From assembly GCA_002011075.2 (NCBI GenBank), contig MTMA02000006.1, positions 613,374 through 677,373 on the forward strand: 64,000 nt of DNA, written 5' to 3'. This document shows positions 42,617 to 51,820 of the stretch, piece after piece (position 1 is the stretch's first letter; every line of letters begins with the position of its first letter). The translations under genes were made by a program, and so were the position numbers. The notes beneath the pieces were generated by a model that was not told the DNA's origin, made no database searches, and was given only the letters and a program-made list of their open reading frames with translations. This stretch comes from Candidatus Scotarchaeum otlingeri (lineage in GTDB: Archaea > Thermoproteota > Nitrososphaeria > Geothermarchaeales > JDFR-13).

Positions 42617-43078
42617 CTACTTTATCAATCCATCTATCTTATCTTCCGCTATAATGTTAAGGATCAATTTTGTATTCGTTCTCTCTACATACCTCATTTT
42701 CTGGAGCATCTTGATGAAGTCGTTGAGCTGACTTCTAGTTTTGAATCTGGCTATTACGGTTACATCATATTCGCCAGTTACATCGAATACACTCACTACA
42801 TTGGGGTGTTTGGCTATCTCTGTCTCCACTTCCATAAGCATACCTTTTGCAACTCTAATATCTATTATTACTGGAAACTGGTATCCTAGTATATCAAAGT
42901 TGACATCTAGGCTATATCTCCTTATTACACCCATTTCCTCTAGCCTTCTTACTCTCGCCGCAACCGTACTTGGTGAAAGCCTTAGTATCCTTGCCAAATC
43001 CCTAATTGACCTCTTAGAATTCTCAGTTAAGAGCATGAGTATTCGGTAATCCTTCTTATCTAGTATATAACTATACAT
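42617..43078 (-). CDS. lrp: Lrp/AsnC-family transcriptional regulator
   Basis: The N-terminal HTH is LDKKDYRILMLLTENSKRSI and RDLARILRLSPSTVAARVRRL, followed by a C-terminal RAM domain (VVSVFDVTGEYDVTVIARF). It is divergently transcribed from glnA, with about 128 bases between starts, so it probably controls glutamine synthetase or nitrogen status. GGTG 10 bases before the ATG at 43078 sets the start; the frame opens with GTG at 43090. Ligand unknown but typically an amino acid. Confidence 0.85.
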   Translation of the reverse strand: MYSYILDKKDYRILMLLTENSKRSIRDLARILRLSPSTVAARVRRLEEMGVIRRYSLDVNFDILGYQFPVIIDIRVAKGMLMEVETEIAKHPNVVSVFDVTGEYDVTVIARFKTRSQLNDFIKMLQKMRYVERTNTKLILNIIAEDKIDGLIK

Positions 43079-43164
43079 TTGTAAAGGCACCAGATAAATA
43101 TAGTTACGAGTGCTTTAAATTTATTCATTAAAAAGATTATAAACCGTTCATTTGTCCAGAAATC

Positions 43165-43174
43165 TTTTTAAAAT
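43165..43174 (+). promoter_or_regulatory. TATA box of glnA
   Basis: TTTTTAAAAT lies about 37 bases before the TTG start at 43206, in the space shared with the divergent lrp promoter. An AT-rich initiator region follows. A regulator site for Lrp may be nearby but no clear palindrome was seen. Confidence 0.5.
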
Positions 43175-43205
43175 ACGAATATTATAAGATAAAATATGTG
43201 TTTTA

Positions 43206-44618
43206 TTGTACAGGCGAATAGACGTGATAGAGAAGATTTTTGGCTCTATAAATGAAGGGAAAATAAGGTGGATAGACCTAGTTTTCATGGATATTAAAGG
43301 GCATATACATAGTGTGACTGTCCCGGTAAGCCATTTTAGTGATGATGTTTTCATAGACGGATTAACAAAGCTTGATGGCAGCTCCGTGGAAGGATTCAAG
43401 GATATTCATAAAAGCGATCTGACTCTCATTCCTATCCCTGAAACATTTGTAGAATTGCCGTTTAAGCCAAGTGAGGCGGGATGGATAATATGTAAGGTTA
43501 GTGATTCTATATCTAAAGAACGGCTGTTATTGGACCCACGATATATAGCAGAGAATTGCTGGAACGAATTAAATAAAAAGGGGCTGACCGCGTTTGTCGG
43601 TAGTGAAGTTGAATTTTTCATATTTGAAGATGTAAAGGTCGATATTGATCCCCTTGGCTATCGACAATCAATTATGATAAAGTCGGCTGAAGAGCCATAT
43701 AGAAATAATGGATATATGTATATGCCGAATTCTTCTTATTATACATCTCCCCCTATAGATAGGTATTATTCGCTAAGGAGGGAAGCGGCAGATATCCTAA
43801 AAGAATATTTTCGTGTAGAAATAGATGCATTACATCATGAAGTTGCATCAAGCGGACAGATAGAAATGGATATCAGATATGATGAAGTTATCGCTTCCGG
43901 CGATAATTTATTGGCATTCAAATATGTGATTAGAAGGTTAGCCGAGAAATACAATTATTACCCCACTTTTATGCCGAAACCAATCGTGTCGCAAAATGGT
44001 TCGGGGCTACATATACATCAAAGCCTATGGCGTGACAATACCAATCTGTTCTACGATGAGAATGATAAATACGCAAATCTAAGTCAATTAGCTAGGTATT
44101 ATATAGGCGGCTTAATAGAGCATGGAAGAAGTTTATCAGCTATAGTATCCCCAACAGTGAATAGTTACAAGAGGCTTGTACCTGGCTTTGAGGCACCAGT
44201 ATATTTGACGTGGTCAAGAGCCAATAGAAGTGCGGCTATAAGGATACCTATATCCCATAATTACTCAGCTAAGAGAATTGAATATAGACCACCCGATCCA
44301 TCTTGTAACCCTTATATCGCTTTTTCAGCTATTATAGCAGCAGGGCTAGACGGTATAAGAAGAAAGATAGATCCAGGGGACCCCATAGATAAGAATATAT
44401 ATAAATTAACAGCTAAAGAGAAGAGGGAGTATGGGATTAAGGAGTTACCACGAAGTCTATGGGAGGCTTTAGAAGAACTTGAGATCGATAATGATTATCT
44501 TAGGCCATCATTTTCTAACCAATTTATCGAGAGATATATAGAGATTAAGAAAAATGAATATAGGAAACTGTCTCTCCATCCATCTCCCATAGAATATCTA
44601 TATTATTATAACTTATAA
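43206..44618 (+). CDS. glnA: Glutamine synthetase (GSI type)
   Basis: Makes glutamine from glutamate and NH3 with ATP. Active-site landmarks: GSEVEFFIFEDV (Mn2+-binding Glu), IEMDIRYDEV, GSGLHIHQSLW, NSYKRLVPGFEAPVYL and RIEYRPPDPSCNPYIAFSAI. Length of 470 fits class I. The start is TTG at 43206; a GTG at 43224 closer to the conserved DVIEKIFG region is possible. Controlled probably by the divergent Lrp. Its C-terminus follows NIYKLTAKEKREYG, an alternative of the bacterial adenylylation site region. Confidence 0.95.
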   Translation: MYRRIDVIEKIFGSINEGKIRWIDLVFMDIKGHIHSVTVPVSHFSDDVFIDGLTKLDGSSVEGFKDIHKSDLTLIPIPETFVELPFKPSEAGWIICKVSDSISKERLLLDPRYIAENCWNELNKKGLTAFVGSEVEFFIFEDVKVDIDPLGYRQSIMIKSAEEPYRNNGYMYMPNSSYYTSPPIDRYYSLRREAADILKEYFRVEIDALHHEVASSGQIEMDIRYDEVIASGDNLLAFKYVIRRLAEKYNYYPTFMPKPIVSQNGSGLHIHQSLWRDNTNLFYDENDKYANLSQLARYYIGGLIEHGRSLSAIVSPTVNSYKRLVPGFEAPVYLTWSRANRSAAIRIPISHNYSAKRIEYRPPDPSCNPYIAFSAIIAAGLDGIRRKIDPGDPIDKNIYKLTAKEKREYGIKELPRSLWEALEELEIDNDYLRPSFSNQFIERYIEIKKNEYRKLSLHPSPIEYLYYYNL

Positions 44619-44651
44619 TGTAGGTCGTAAAAAATAGTTTTAGCCTAACGA

Positions 44652-45602
44652 ATGTATAATTTTTTTGGAATGAACATCTTGGTGACTGGCGGCGCTGGCT
44701 TCATAGGAAGCAGACTAGCAGATAGACTGGTAGAAAAAAAATATAATGTTACCGTGGTGGATAATTTATTCAGTGGGTCCAGAGGCAACTTAAAATATAT
44801 CGATAAGATCCAGTTTCTCGAAGGAGACATTAGGGATGAATCTATTGTTAATCGGTGTCTAAAAGGTCAAGATGCAGTCATACATCTCGCCGCCATCATC
44901 AGTATTCCCTATTCTATGATATATCCTGATGAAACCTTTGATGTCAATTCTGTCGGGACACTGAAGCTTCTTAAAGAAGCTTTGAAGAATAATATAAGTA
45001 GGTTTATATTTATTTCAACTTGTGCAGTATATGGGGAAGCTAGATATCTGCCTATTGATGAAGAACATCCTTTAGACCCGTTATCTCCTTATGCAAGCAG
45101 TAAATTATTTGGAGAATATTTCTGTGTGCGTTACTCTAGATTATATAAATTCCCGACCTTGATCTATAGGGTATTTAATGTATATGGACCGGGACAGGGA
45201 TATAGTGATTATAGTGGCGTAATAACGAAATTTATAAACAGAGTCATGAATGGAGCGCCTCCCATCATATATGGAGATGGTTATCAAACGAGGGATTTCA
45301 TATATTTAGATGATATAGTTGATGCGGTGATCATGGGAATAGAATACAAGCAAAGACGTCAGCAGATATTTAATATTGGGTCTGGAAGAGCGACCAGTAT
45401 AATAGATCTTGCCAAGATGATTCTTGACCTCATGGATATGAAGAGCCTCAAACCAATACATGAGGAGAAGAGAAAAGGAGATATCGTACATAGCCATGCA
45501 AATATTGCCCGTGTAAGAATCGAATTGGGCTTTGAGCCAAAGATAAGTCTCAAAGAGGGGTTAAAGAGAACTATAGAGGAATTCAGAGCCCTGAAGAAAT
45601 AA
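44652..45602 (+). CDS. NAD-dependent sugar-nucleotide epimerase/dehydratase
   Basis: Extended SDR: MNILVTGGAGFIGSRLADRL (nucleotide-binding), STCAVYGEARYL, and SPYASSKLFGEYF with the YxxxK catalytic pair (Tyr-x-x-x-Lys), then RVFNVYGPGQGYSDYSGVI. These act as UDP-glucose 4-epimerase or similar NDP-sugar epimerases, needed for surface glycans. The frame starts at ATG 44652, but the conserved sequence begins at the ATG at 44670, which may be the true start. Just upstream of S3Ae. Confidence 0.85.
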   Translation: MYNFFGMNILVTGGAGFIGSRLADRLVEKKYNVTVVDNLFSGSRGNLKYIDKIQFLEGDIRDESIVNRCLKGQDAVIHLAAIISIPYSMIYPDETFDVNSVGTLKLLKEALKNNISRFIFISTCAVYGEARYLPIDEEHPLDPLSPYASSKLFGEYFCVRYSRLYKFPTLIYRVFNVYGPGQGYSDYSGVITKFINRVMNGAPPIIYGDGYQTRDFIYLDDIVDAVIMGIEYKQRRQQIFNIGSGRATSIIDLAKMILDLMDMKSLKPIHEEKRKGDIVHSHANIARVRIELGFEPKISLKEGLKRTIEEFRALKK

Positions 45603-45683
45603 AAATTGATTATTCATGAATATGACTTATATACATCAATAGAATTTAATTTATTGCCCTCCCGTATTGGGTGGGGTGATAGA

Positions 45684-46253
45684 TTGTCATATAAACGTCG
45701 GAGGCGCAAAAGGAAACAATATCTACCTGTCATCGCACCCCCTATACTGGGTGGAGCTGAGCTTCCAGAAATAGTTACTGGTGATCCTGAAAAGGTGATT
45801 GGACGAACATATCCCATCCTTCTATACGACTTGACTAATGACCCCTCCCACCAATTCATAAAATGTAAACTAAAGATAACTGATGTCAAGGATGGAAAGG
45901 CATATTCAATTTATGCTGGACATGAATACCTAAGAGAGTATATTAGGTCCCTAATAATCAGGGGCACCAGCTATATAGATATATATAAAGACATAACCAC
46001 TAAAGACAATTATACCTATCGGCTTTTAGTCGGAATCTATACTCCACGAAGAGTCAATACCTCTAGAAAAAAAGCAATTCGGAGAGAGGTCTTTAAGGTT
46101 ATGGATGGCTGGAAAAATATGAGTAATGATACATTCATTAGAGAAGCGATCTTCGGGGTCCTCGATGTCGGGATAGTCAAAGCAGCCAAGAAAATCTATC
46201 CAGTGAGATGGGGTGGCATACAAAAGATTAAGTTGATATCACTTCCACATTAA
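45684..46253 (+). CDS. rps3ae: Small ribosomal subunit protein S3Ae
   Basis: Archaeal/eukaryal ribosomal protein. Basic N-terminus SYKRRRRKRKQYLPVIAPPI, then VIGRTYPILLYDLTNDPSHQ, AGHEYLREYIRSLIIRGTSY and RVNTSRKKAIRREVFKVMDG. GGTGAT before the TTG at 45684 fixes the start; the longer frame from 45606 adds a non-conserved N-terminus. The presence of this gene is one of the clearest archaeal markers in the window. Confidence 0.9.
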   Translation: MSYKRRRRKRKQYLPVIAPPILGGAELPEIVTGDPEKVIGRTYPILLYDLTNDPSHQFIKCKLKITDVKDGKAYSIYAGHEYLREYIRSLIIRGTSYIDIYKDITTKDNYTYRLLVGIYTPRRVNTSRKKAIRREVFKVMDGWKNMSNDTFIREAIFGVLDVGIVKAAKKIYPVRWGGIQKIKLISLPH

Positions 46254-46323
46254 GAAGATAATTAGAAATTGTCGTGGTATTATAGAAAATATGATTTAGT
46301 ATATTCTATAATATTTATTTGGA

Positions 46324-47472
46324 ATGCTACTTGAAAGATTAAATTTCGATATAAGACATTCATATGAAAAATTAAGAGAGATGAAAACCGATGAAATCTT
46401 CTTAATCTATCATGATGATGCTGATGGCCTATCTGCTGGGGCCGTCGCATATAAATCGCTTGAAAGACTCGGTTTTAGAGTAAAACTCATATGTATAGAA
46501 AAGATTATGGATCAGATAATTAGATTTATTCATAAGGGTCACGGTAGAGCCATAGTATATGTTGATATAGCTTCTCCTCATGCGGATAAGATCTCTATTT
46601 ATAATAGTGGCAGGAATTATACCTTAATACTTGATCACCATGATCCGGTCGCCGCCACCGACCCGTTGGTATATAACATTAATCCAGAGTTCTATGGATT
46701 AATGGGTGAGCGTGATGCCTCTGGGAGTGTAATGACATACTATTATTTTCGGACTATAGATGAGAAGAATATAGATCTGGCTCATATAGCGTTGATAGGA
46801 GCTCAGGAGATTCCCGGTGAGCCAAGTGGCCTAATAAAGTTGGCTTCAAGAGATGCAGAGTCAATCCCCCGAAAAATTAATTATAAAAAGATGTTTAGGA
46901 TGCTCCAAATATTGGGTCCCGTAGGCTACTACCAGAAAGGTCCGATGCTAGGTATCAAGGCCTGCATTGAAGGAATAAATAAGGAGATCAGTAGGAAGGT
47001 CGAGCAGCTGGAGGCGATTAGGAAAGTTGCGAATAAGAAGATGATGGCTATTCTATATAGGGAAGGATTAAATAAGACCCGTTATATCCAATGGTTCGAT
47101 TCAAAAAATATTTTTAGAGGTATGGGTACAAAAGTGATAGGTACATTTGCTTCTTATCTAAGTTATCAGAAAAAATTAGTTGATGATGATAAGTATATAG
47201 TTGGTTTTATGAGGATGCCCAGTGAGATACCCGGGCTTATGAAGTTGGAGGGTTCATGGACCAAGGTCTCGATAAGAGTAACAAAATATATTAGAGAGAA
47301 GATAGATATCGATGTATACCCAGGGGTGAATGATATCCTAATAGAGGCAGCTGAGGCTGTAGGTGGACTAGGCGACGGCCATAAATACGCTGCATCGGCA
47401 ACTATACCGTCAGATATGAAAGAAGATTTTATTACAGAGCTTGATAGAAATATTGGTCAACACATATCGTAG
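46324..47472 (+). CDS. DHH-family phosphoesterase (archaeal RecJ/GAN-like)
   Basis: DHH domain motifs: IYHDDADGLSAGAVAYKSL (about 28-47), VYVDIASP, TLILDHHDPVAATDP (DHH near 103), and the C-terminal DHHA1-like segment AAEAVGGLGDGHKYAASATI (GGxGxxHxxAAxA). These Mn-dependent enzymes are exonucleases or nanoRNases/oligonucleotide phosphatases, and archaeal RecJ-like members associate with the replisome. The 382-residue size is in the archaeal range. Whether it is nuclease or a c-di-AMP/pAp-type phosphatase is open. Confidence 0.82.
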   Translation: MLLERLNFDIRHSYEKLREMKTDEIFLIYHDDADGLSAGAVAYKSLERLGFRVKLICIEKIMDQIIRFIHKGHGRAIVYVDIASPHADKISIYNSGRNYTLILDHHDPVAATDPLVYNINPEFYGLMGERDASGSVMTYYYFRTIDEKNIDLAHIALIGAQEIPGEPSGLIKLASRDAESIPRKINYKKMFRMLQILGPVGYYQKGPMLGIKACIEGINKEISRKVEQLEAIRKVANKKMMAILYREGLNKTRYIQWFDSKNIFRGMGTKVIGTFASYLSYQKKLVDDDKYIVGFMRMPSEIPGLMKLEGSWTKVSIRVTKYIREKIDIDVYPGVNDILIEAAEAVGGLGDGHKYAASATIPSDMKEDFITELDRNIGQHIS

Positions 47473-47571
47473 AGATATCCAGTATATACCACGTATAAGC
47501 TTAAATATTATACATTGAAGGGAGCATCGAATATTGTAGGCAATTGATTCTTGTCGTTGATGGTGTCCTAT

Positions 47572-48780
47572 ATGGGATTTAAGGTTCTTATTATAGGTTT
47601 AGGAGCTCAGGGCAGGGTATTATCTTATTTATTCGATAAAACTGATGATGTTGAGGAAGTTAGGATTGCAAGTAGACGCTATGAGGTTGTTAAACAATAT
47701 TCTCGTAAGTTGGAAAAAGCGGTAGCATATAAAGTCTATGCAGATAATATTGACCAAATAAAGCAAGCTGGGAAAGGCGTCGATTTAATAGTGAATGCGG
47801 TGATACCTAAATATAATTTATATATAATGAGGGCGGCTCTCGATATCAATGCTAATTATATAGATATGGCTTTCGGTCCACCTTATGAAAATATAGACTA
47901 TGAGTTAAGGATGGATAGTGACTTTAGGGTAAAAGGACTATCAGCCATAACTAGTTCAGGGCTGACGCCTGGGACTACCAATATATTAGCTGCCCTAGCC
48001 GCCGATGAATTAGAGAGTGTCCATTCGATCAAAATTGGTGATGCTGAAGTTGTTGAGTGCGACGTGCCTTTCTCGAGTTGGAGTCCAGAGACATTTATCG
48101 CAGATTGCCTCGAAGAAGATACATTTGTGTTTGACAATGGTGAGTTAAAACGAGTGCCACCCTTTTCTGGTAGGGAGATTATAAAGCTCCCTCGAATCGG
48201 TCCCCAGCCAATGTATTTTCATGCTCATGAAGAGCAGGTGACTCTAGCTAGATTCATCGGAAAAGGAGTTAGATATGTAGAATTCAAGATTGGAGGTCCA
48301 GCCTTAGATTTTCTTGCAGAACTTTATCGCGTAGGATTGCTGAGCAAAAATGAAGTTAATTTAAAAGGTCAGAAGATAAGACCTATAGACTTATACCTAG
48401 CCTTAGCGCCGAAGCCCCCAACACCTGAGGAGTTGAGAAGCATGATCAGTGAAGGCATAATGAAATCAGCTCAGGAGGTAGCTTACATTATTGTGGAGGG
48501 TGAAAAGCAGGGTATAAAGCATAGGTACACGTATTATGTGTATTCACCCGATATACATGAATTAATGGAAAAGGTACCGCCCGCTAACTACTCGTCTTAT
48601 CTTGTATCGACTGGTTGCTATATTCTCTCTCTAATGCAGTGTAGGGGGGAGATCGAGCCCCTAGGCGTCGTTGTGCCAGAGCGCTTAACTAGAAAGGTTA
48701 GGCTAGAATATCTTATGGCTAATACCCATCTAGACCCTATTGTTGAGATTGAATTAAGAGTTGACACAACCTTCTATTGA
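47572..48780 (+). CDS. Saccharopine-dehydrogenase-like NAD(P)-binding oxidoreductase (paralogue 2)
   Basis: Same architecture as 4148-5305: MGFKVLIIGLGAQGRVLSYL, VNAVIPKYNLYIMRAALDIN, SSGLTPGTTNILAALAADEL near 133 and a C-terminal catalytic/dimer domain. Sequence identity looks moderate, so these are old paralogues. GGTG lies 6 bases before the ATG at 47572, in place of TTG at 47551. The substrate is unknown; no lysine, polyamine or nicotianamine genes are adjacent. Confidence 0.8.
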   Translation: MGFKVLIIGLGAQGRVLSYLFDKTDDVEEVRIASRRYEVVKQYSRKLEKAVAYKVYADNIDQIKQAGKGVDLIVNAVIPKYNLYIMRAALDINANYIDMAFGPPYENIDYELRMDSDFRVKGLSAITSSGLTPGTTNILAALAADELESVHSIKIGDAEVVECDVPFSSWSPETFIADCLEEDTFVFDNGELKRVPPFSGREIIKLPRIGPQPMYFHAHEEQVTLARFIGKGVRYVEFKIGGPALDFLAELYRVGLLSKNEVNLKGQKIRPIDLYLALAPKPPTPEELRSMISEGIMKSAQEVAYIIVEGEKQGIKHRYTYYVYSPDIHELMEKVPPANYSSYLVSTGCYILSLMQCRGEIEPLGVVVPERLTRKVRLEYLMANTHLDPIVEIELRVDTTFY

Positions 48781-48906
48781 TTCATATACAATATTTTATG
48801 CACAGAGTATCACTATAGATTTGTATCTAAGTATATCTATATTTATCGATGAGGCACAATCAATTAATATTAGCTTATTCAATTTAGTTCTTGACCGGTG
48901 TGATAG

Positions 48907-50043
48907 ATGAGTAACGTCGGCATAATACATAGTACACTGAATCCTTGTGGAGGGAGCGAATTAGTCGCATTACATACTATAAAGGCCCTAAAAGAAGAAG
49001 GTATAAGAACATGTTTATTTACATTTGACAAGACGGATTGGACTCGAGTTATAAATCTAACTAACATAGATGTTAGGCCTGATAAGGAAGTTGTATTGAT
49101 GAAGACGAGGCTACCCTTATTTGGGTTATATCAGAGGTTCTTGTCTGGGGTACCATTATTAATTCATAGGAGAAACCTCGATCTAATAATAAATACACAT
49201 GGAGACATTATTCCCTTCTCATCGGATATAACATATATACATTTTCCAACCACCGCATATCTCTACACGGAATATAGTGAGTACAGCAAGTATGACAAGA
49301 ATCTATTCTGGAAAATCTATTTCCAGCCATATAGGTTATTGGCGTCTTCAGTTGGAGATAGATGGATTAGAGACACTATCATATTAACTAATAGCAGTTA
49401 TAGCAGTATGGCTATTAAGAAGATATTGGGAAGAGGCTCTATCGTAATTTATCCTCCTGTAGCGATTTCAGAGTATCTTGAAGCTGGCGTGAAGTCGATC
49501 AAAAGGGAGAATCTGGTTGTCAGTATAGCGAGGTATGCTGAAGAAAAGAATATAGATCGGTTAATCGATATAGCTATGAAGACGAAAAGCGCTAGGTTTA
49601 TACATATAGGTGTCTCATACAACCCTATTAGTGAGGCCTATTACCATAGACTCAAAAAACGTGCTCAGAGAGAAGGGGCCCTCAATATATCCTTTCTAAA
49701 GAATATTTCTCATGTTGATAAACTGAAGATATTATCTAGAGCATCTGTATATCTACATCCGCCGTTTGCTGAACATTTCGGCATATCCATCGTTGAGGCT
49801 ATGGCTTCAGGCCTCGTTCCAGTGGTACCAAGGGATGGCGGTGTATGGACAGATATTGTATATAGAGGAAGATATGGATTTGGATATCGCAATGCCGATG
49901 AAGCAGGAAAAATAATCAGCGAGATTATATCAAATGAGGAGATATACATAGAATATAGGGAGCTTGCGCTGGTACGTTCCAAGAAGTTTTCTGACGATTT
50001 CTTTAGAAAAAGGATTTCAAAAGTAATTAGGTGTTTTTTATAG
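48907..50043 (+). CDS. Family 4 glycosyltransferase
   Basis: GT-B enzyme: MSNVGIIHSTLNPCGGSELV with GGSE donor/acceptor loop, and the C-terminal donor-binding motif HPPFAEHFGISIVEAMASGL (E(x7)E). The pattern resembles ALG11-type mannosyltransferases that act on lipid-linked oligosaccharides. GGTGTGAT precedes the ATG. First gene of a region with three alkaline-phosphatase-superfamily proteins, so a surface glycan or lipid-linked sugar pathway is likely. Confidence 0.85.
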   Translation: MSNVGIIHSTLNPCGGSELVALHTIKALKEEGIRTCLFTFDKTDWTRVINLTNIDVRPDKEVVLMKTRLPLFGLYQRFLSGVPLLIHRRNLDLIINTHGDIIPFSSDITYIHFPTTAYLYTEYSEYSKYDKNLFWKIYFQPYRLLASSVGDRWIRDTIILTNSSYSSMAIKKILGRGSIVIYPPVAISEYLEAGVKSIKRENLVVSIARYAEEKNIDRLIDIAMKTKSARFIHIGVSYNPISEAYYHRLKKRAQREGALNISFLKNISHVDKLKILSRASVYLHPPFAEHFGISIVEAMASGLVPVVPRDGGVWTDIVYRGRYGFGYRNADEAGKIISEIISNEEIYIEYRELALVRSKKFSDDFFRKRISKVIRCFL

Positions 50044-50062
50044 AATCACTAAATCAACATCT

Positions 50063-51661
50063 CTAATATCCTCGTTTCCTCTTTAATTTCTCTTTCACTT
50101 TCTTAGCCCTGTATGTGTAGCCATATTTCTTCGAGTATATTTCCTTTTCTACTGGGACATAATCCTCGGTAAACAGATCTCCTGGAACTATTCCATCCAT
50201 ATAATATGGTATCTTGATATTAAGGAAATAGAGGATAAGTGGGGTGATGTCCATTATATTGATACGAGATATATGCCTTTCCTTGGTATAAGGAGATTTA
50301 ACCATAAAGAAACCCTCTAAACTATGGGCACCGATTCTGGGGATAAGGGAAATCGGTGTATCCCAATCAAATTTAGTTTCCAGTTTCTTTAGTGGTGGGT
50401 CTATGATGAGGTCTGAAGCTGCATAACCCATATTCATATGAATAATTAAGTCAGGAGCTTTATCGGTATAGGGCCCGCTAAATAATTCTGTTCTGTGAAA
50501 AACCCTGTTTATAGGTTTATGCCCATTATATCGGTATCTGTTTAAGACGACTTTGATTTTTTCAACGAGGTCATTATATTGATCTGGATTTATTATGCCA
50601 TATTTATATTTGCCTTTGACGTTAATCATCATCTCTCCTATCAACTTTATTGTCTGTGCTGCCGATGTTCTTTCCCAGTCAATGTCGAAAAAGCCCAGTT
50701 CACCGGTGGGCAATTTCTGCTGTAAGGAGAATTTATATTTGTATGGTAATTTTGAGTATAGCCATTTAACTCCATACTTGAATAGCCTGCTTCCTCTTCT
50801 TATACCCAGTTTTCTTAGGAAATTCTTTGTTTTGGAGCCCTTTACAGATAATAGACCATTTTTTAGTAATATAGTGTTGATATGTAACTCCCATGATAAT
50901 TTCTGGAATCCATGGTCTGAATGGATTATTATCGTATCATCTTTATCCATTAATTTCAGGATTTTACCTATTTCTTCGTCGATGATCTTAAGCAAATGGA
51001 GGGGATAATTATGTAATTCCATGATGTTATTAGGTAAATCATAATTTTCTAGACCATAAAATTTATGCATTGCGCTATCATAATTATGAAATACCACGAT
51101 TCCAAATCTCCAATCATAATTCTCCATTAAGTATCTATATGCCTCTCCTATCAGCCTTGTCTGTTCAACCGCTTTATCTATATATTCACTTAACACGTAT
51201 TTACTCAGATTGTATCGTTTATACCCTAATCTTCTTAAGATATTTACTACTTCAGTTGGATAGGTATAGTTTCTGGGGTCTATAAAGAATCCCCCACTCA
51301 CGAATATGCCCTCCACCTTTTCTGGGGGATATGTAAAGGGAATATTGAATATGAGGTTGCCTATTTTCTCTCTAGATAATATATTCCATACAGCATCTAT
51401 CCCCCGTGTTCTATTATCCACCAGCTTTTTTTCATAATTATAACCTATCTTAATAAATCCATATACACCGTGTTTACCAGGATTAACACCTGTATAGGCG
51501 CTAGTCCAATTAGGCGGTGTTAATAAGGGGAGTACGCTTATCATCGGGCCATAACATGATCTATGCATTAACCATTCTACATTAGGGAGTTTCCCTTGTG
51601 CCTCATTAATTAGGCATCGATACGAAAGTCCATCGATTCCTATAACCAATACCCTAGACAT
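50063..51661 (-). CDS. Alkaline-phosphatase-superfamily phosphodiesterase/transferase (copy A)
   Basis: Metal ligand motif MSRVLVIGIDGLSYRCL (Asp), nucleophile region LLTPPNWTSAYTGVNPGKHG (Thr in TPPNW), and DTIIIHSDHGFQKL (DHG metal ligands). Resembles nucleotide pyrophosphatase/phosphodiesterase enzymes and also phosphoglycerol- or phosphoethanolamine-like transferases. No signal peptide seen. Convergent with the GT4 gene and divergent from copy B, with 159 bases of promoter region between. Confidence 0.8.
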   Translation of the reverse strand: MSRVLVIGIDGLSYRCLINEAQGKLPNVEWLMHRSCYGPMISVLPLLTPPNWTSAYTGVNPGKHGVYGFIKIGYNYEKKLVDNRTRGIDAVWNILSREKIGNLIFNIPFTYPPEKVEGIFVSGGFFIDPRNYTYPTEVVNILRRLGYKRYNLSKYVLSEYIDKAVEQTRLIGEAYRYLMENYDWRFGIVVFHNYDSAMHKFYGLENYDLPNNIMELHNYPLHLLKIIDEEIGKILKLMDKDDTIIIHSDHGFQKLSWELHINTILLKNGLLSVKGSKTKNFLRKLGIRRGSRLFKYGVKWLYSKLPYKYKFSLQQKLPTGELGFFDIDWERTSAAQTIKLIGEMMINVKGKYKYGIINPDQYNDLVEKIKVVLNRYRYNGHKPINRVFHRTELFSGPYTDKAPDLIIHMNMGYAASDLIIDPPLKKLETKFDWDTPISLIPRIGAHSLEGFFMVKSPYTKERHISRINIMDITPLILYFLNIKIPYYMDGIVPGDLFTEDYVPVEKEIYSKKYGYTYRAKKVKEKLKRKRGY

Positions 51662-51820
51662 CCTGCCTTAAACCCTTGATAACGTATAAATTATTTATTA
51701 TCATAATTATATAGGTGTTAAAAGGTAATTATCCAGGGTGTCTTAGCGCTTGCCGCTAAATTATTATTAATAATTATATTATTCAAATAATAATAGTAAT
51801 ACGATGACGGAGGATATACT

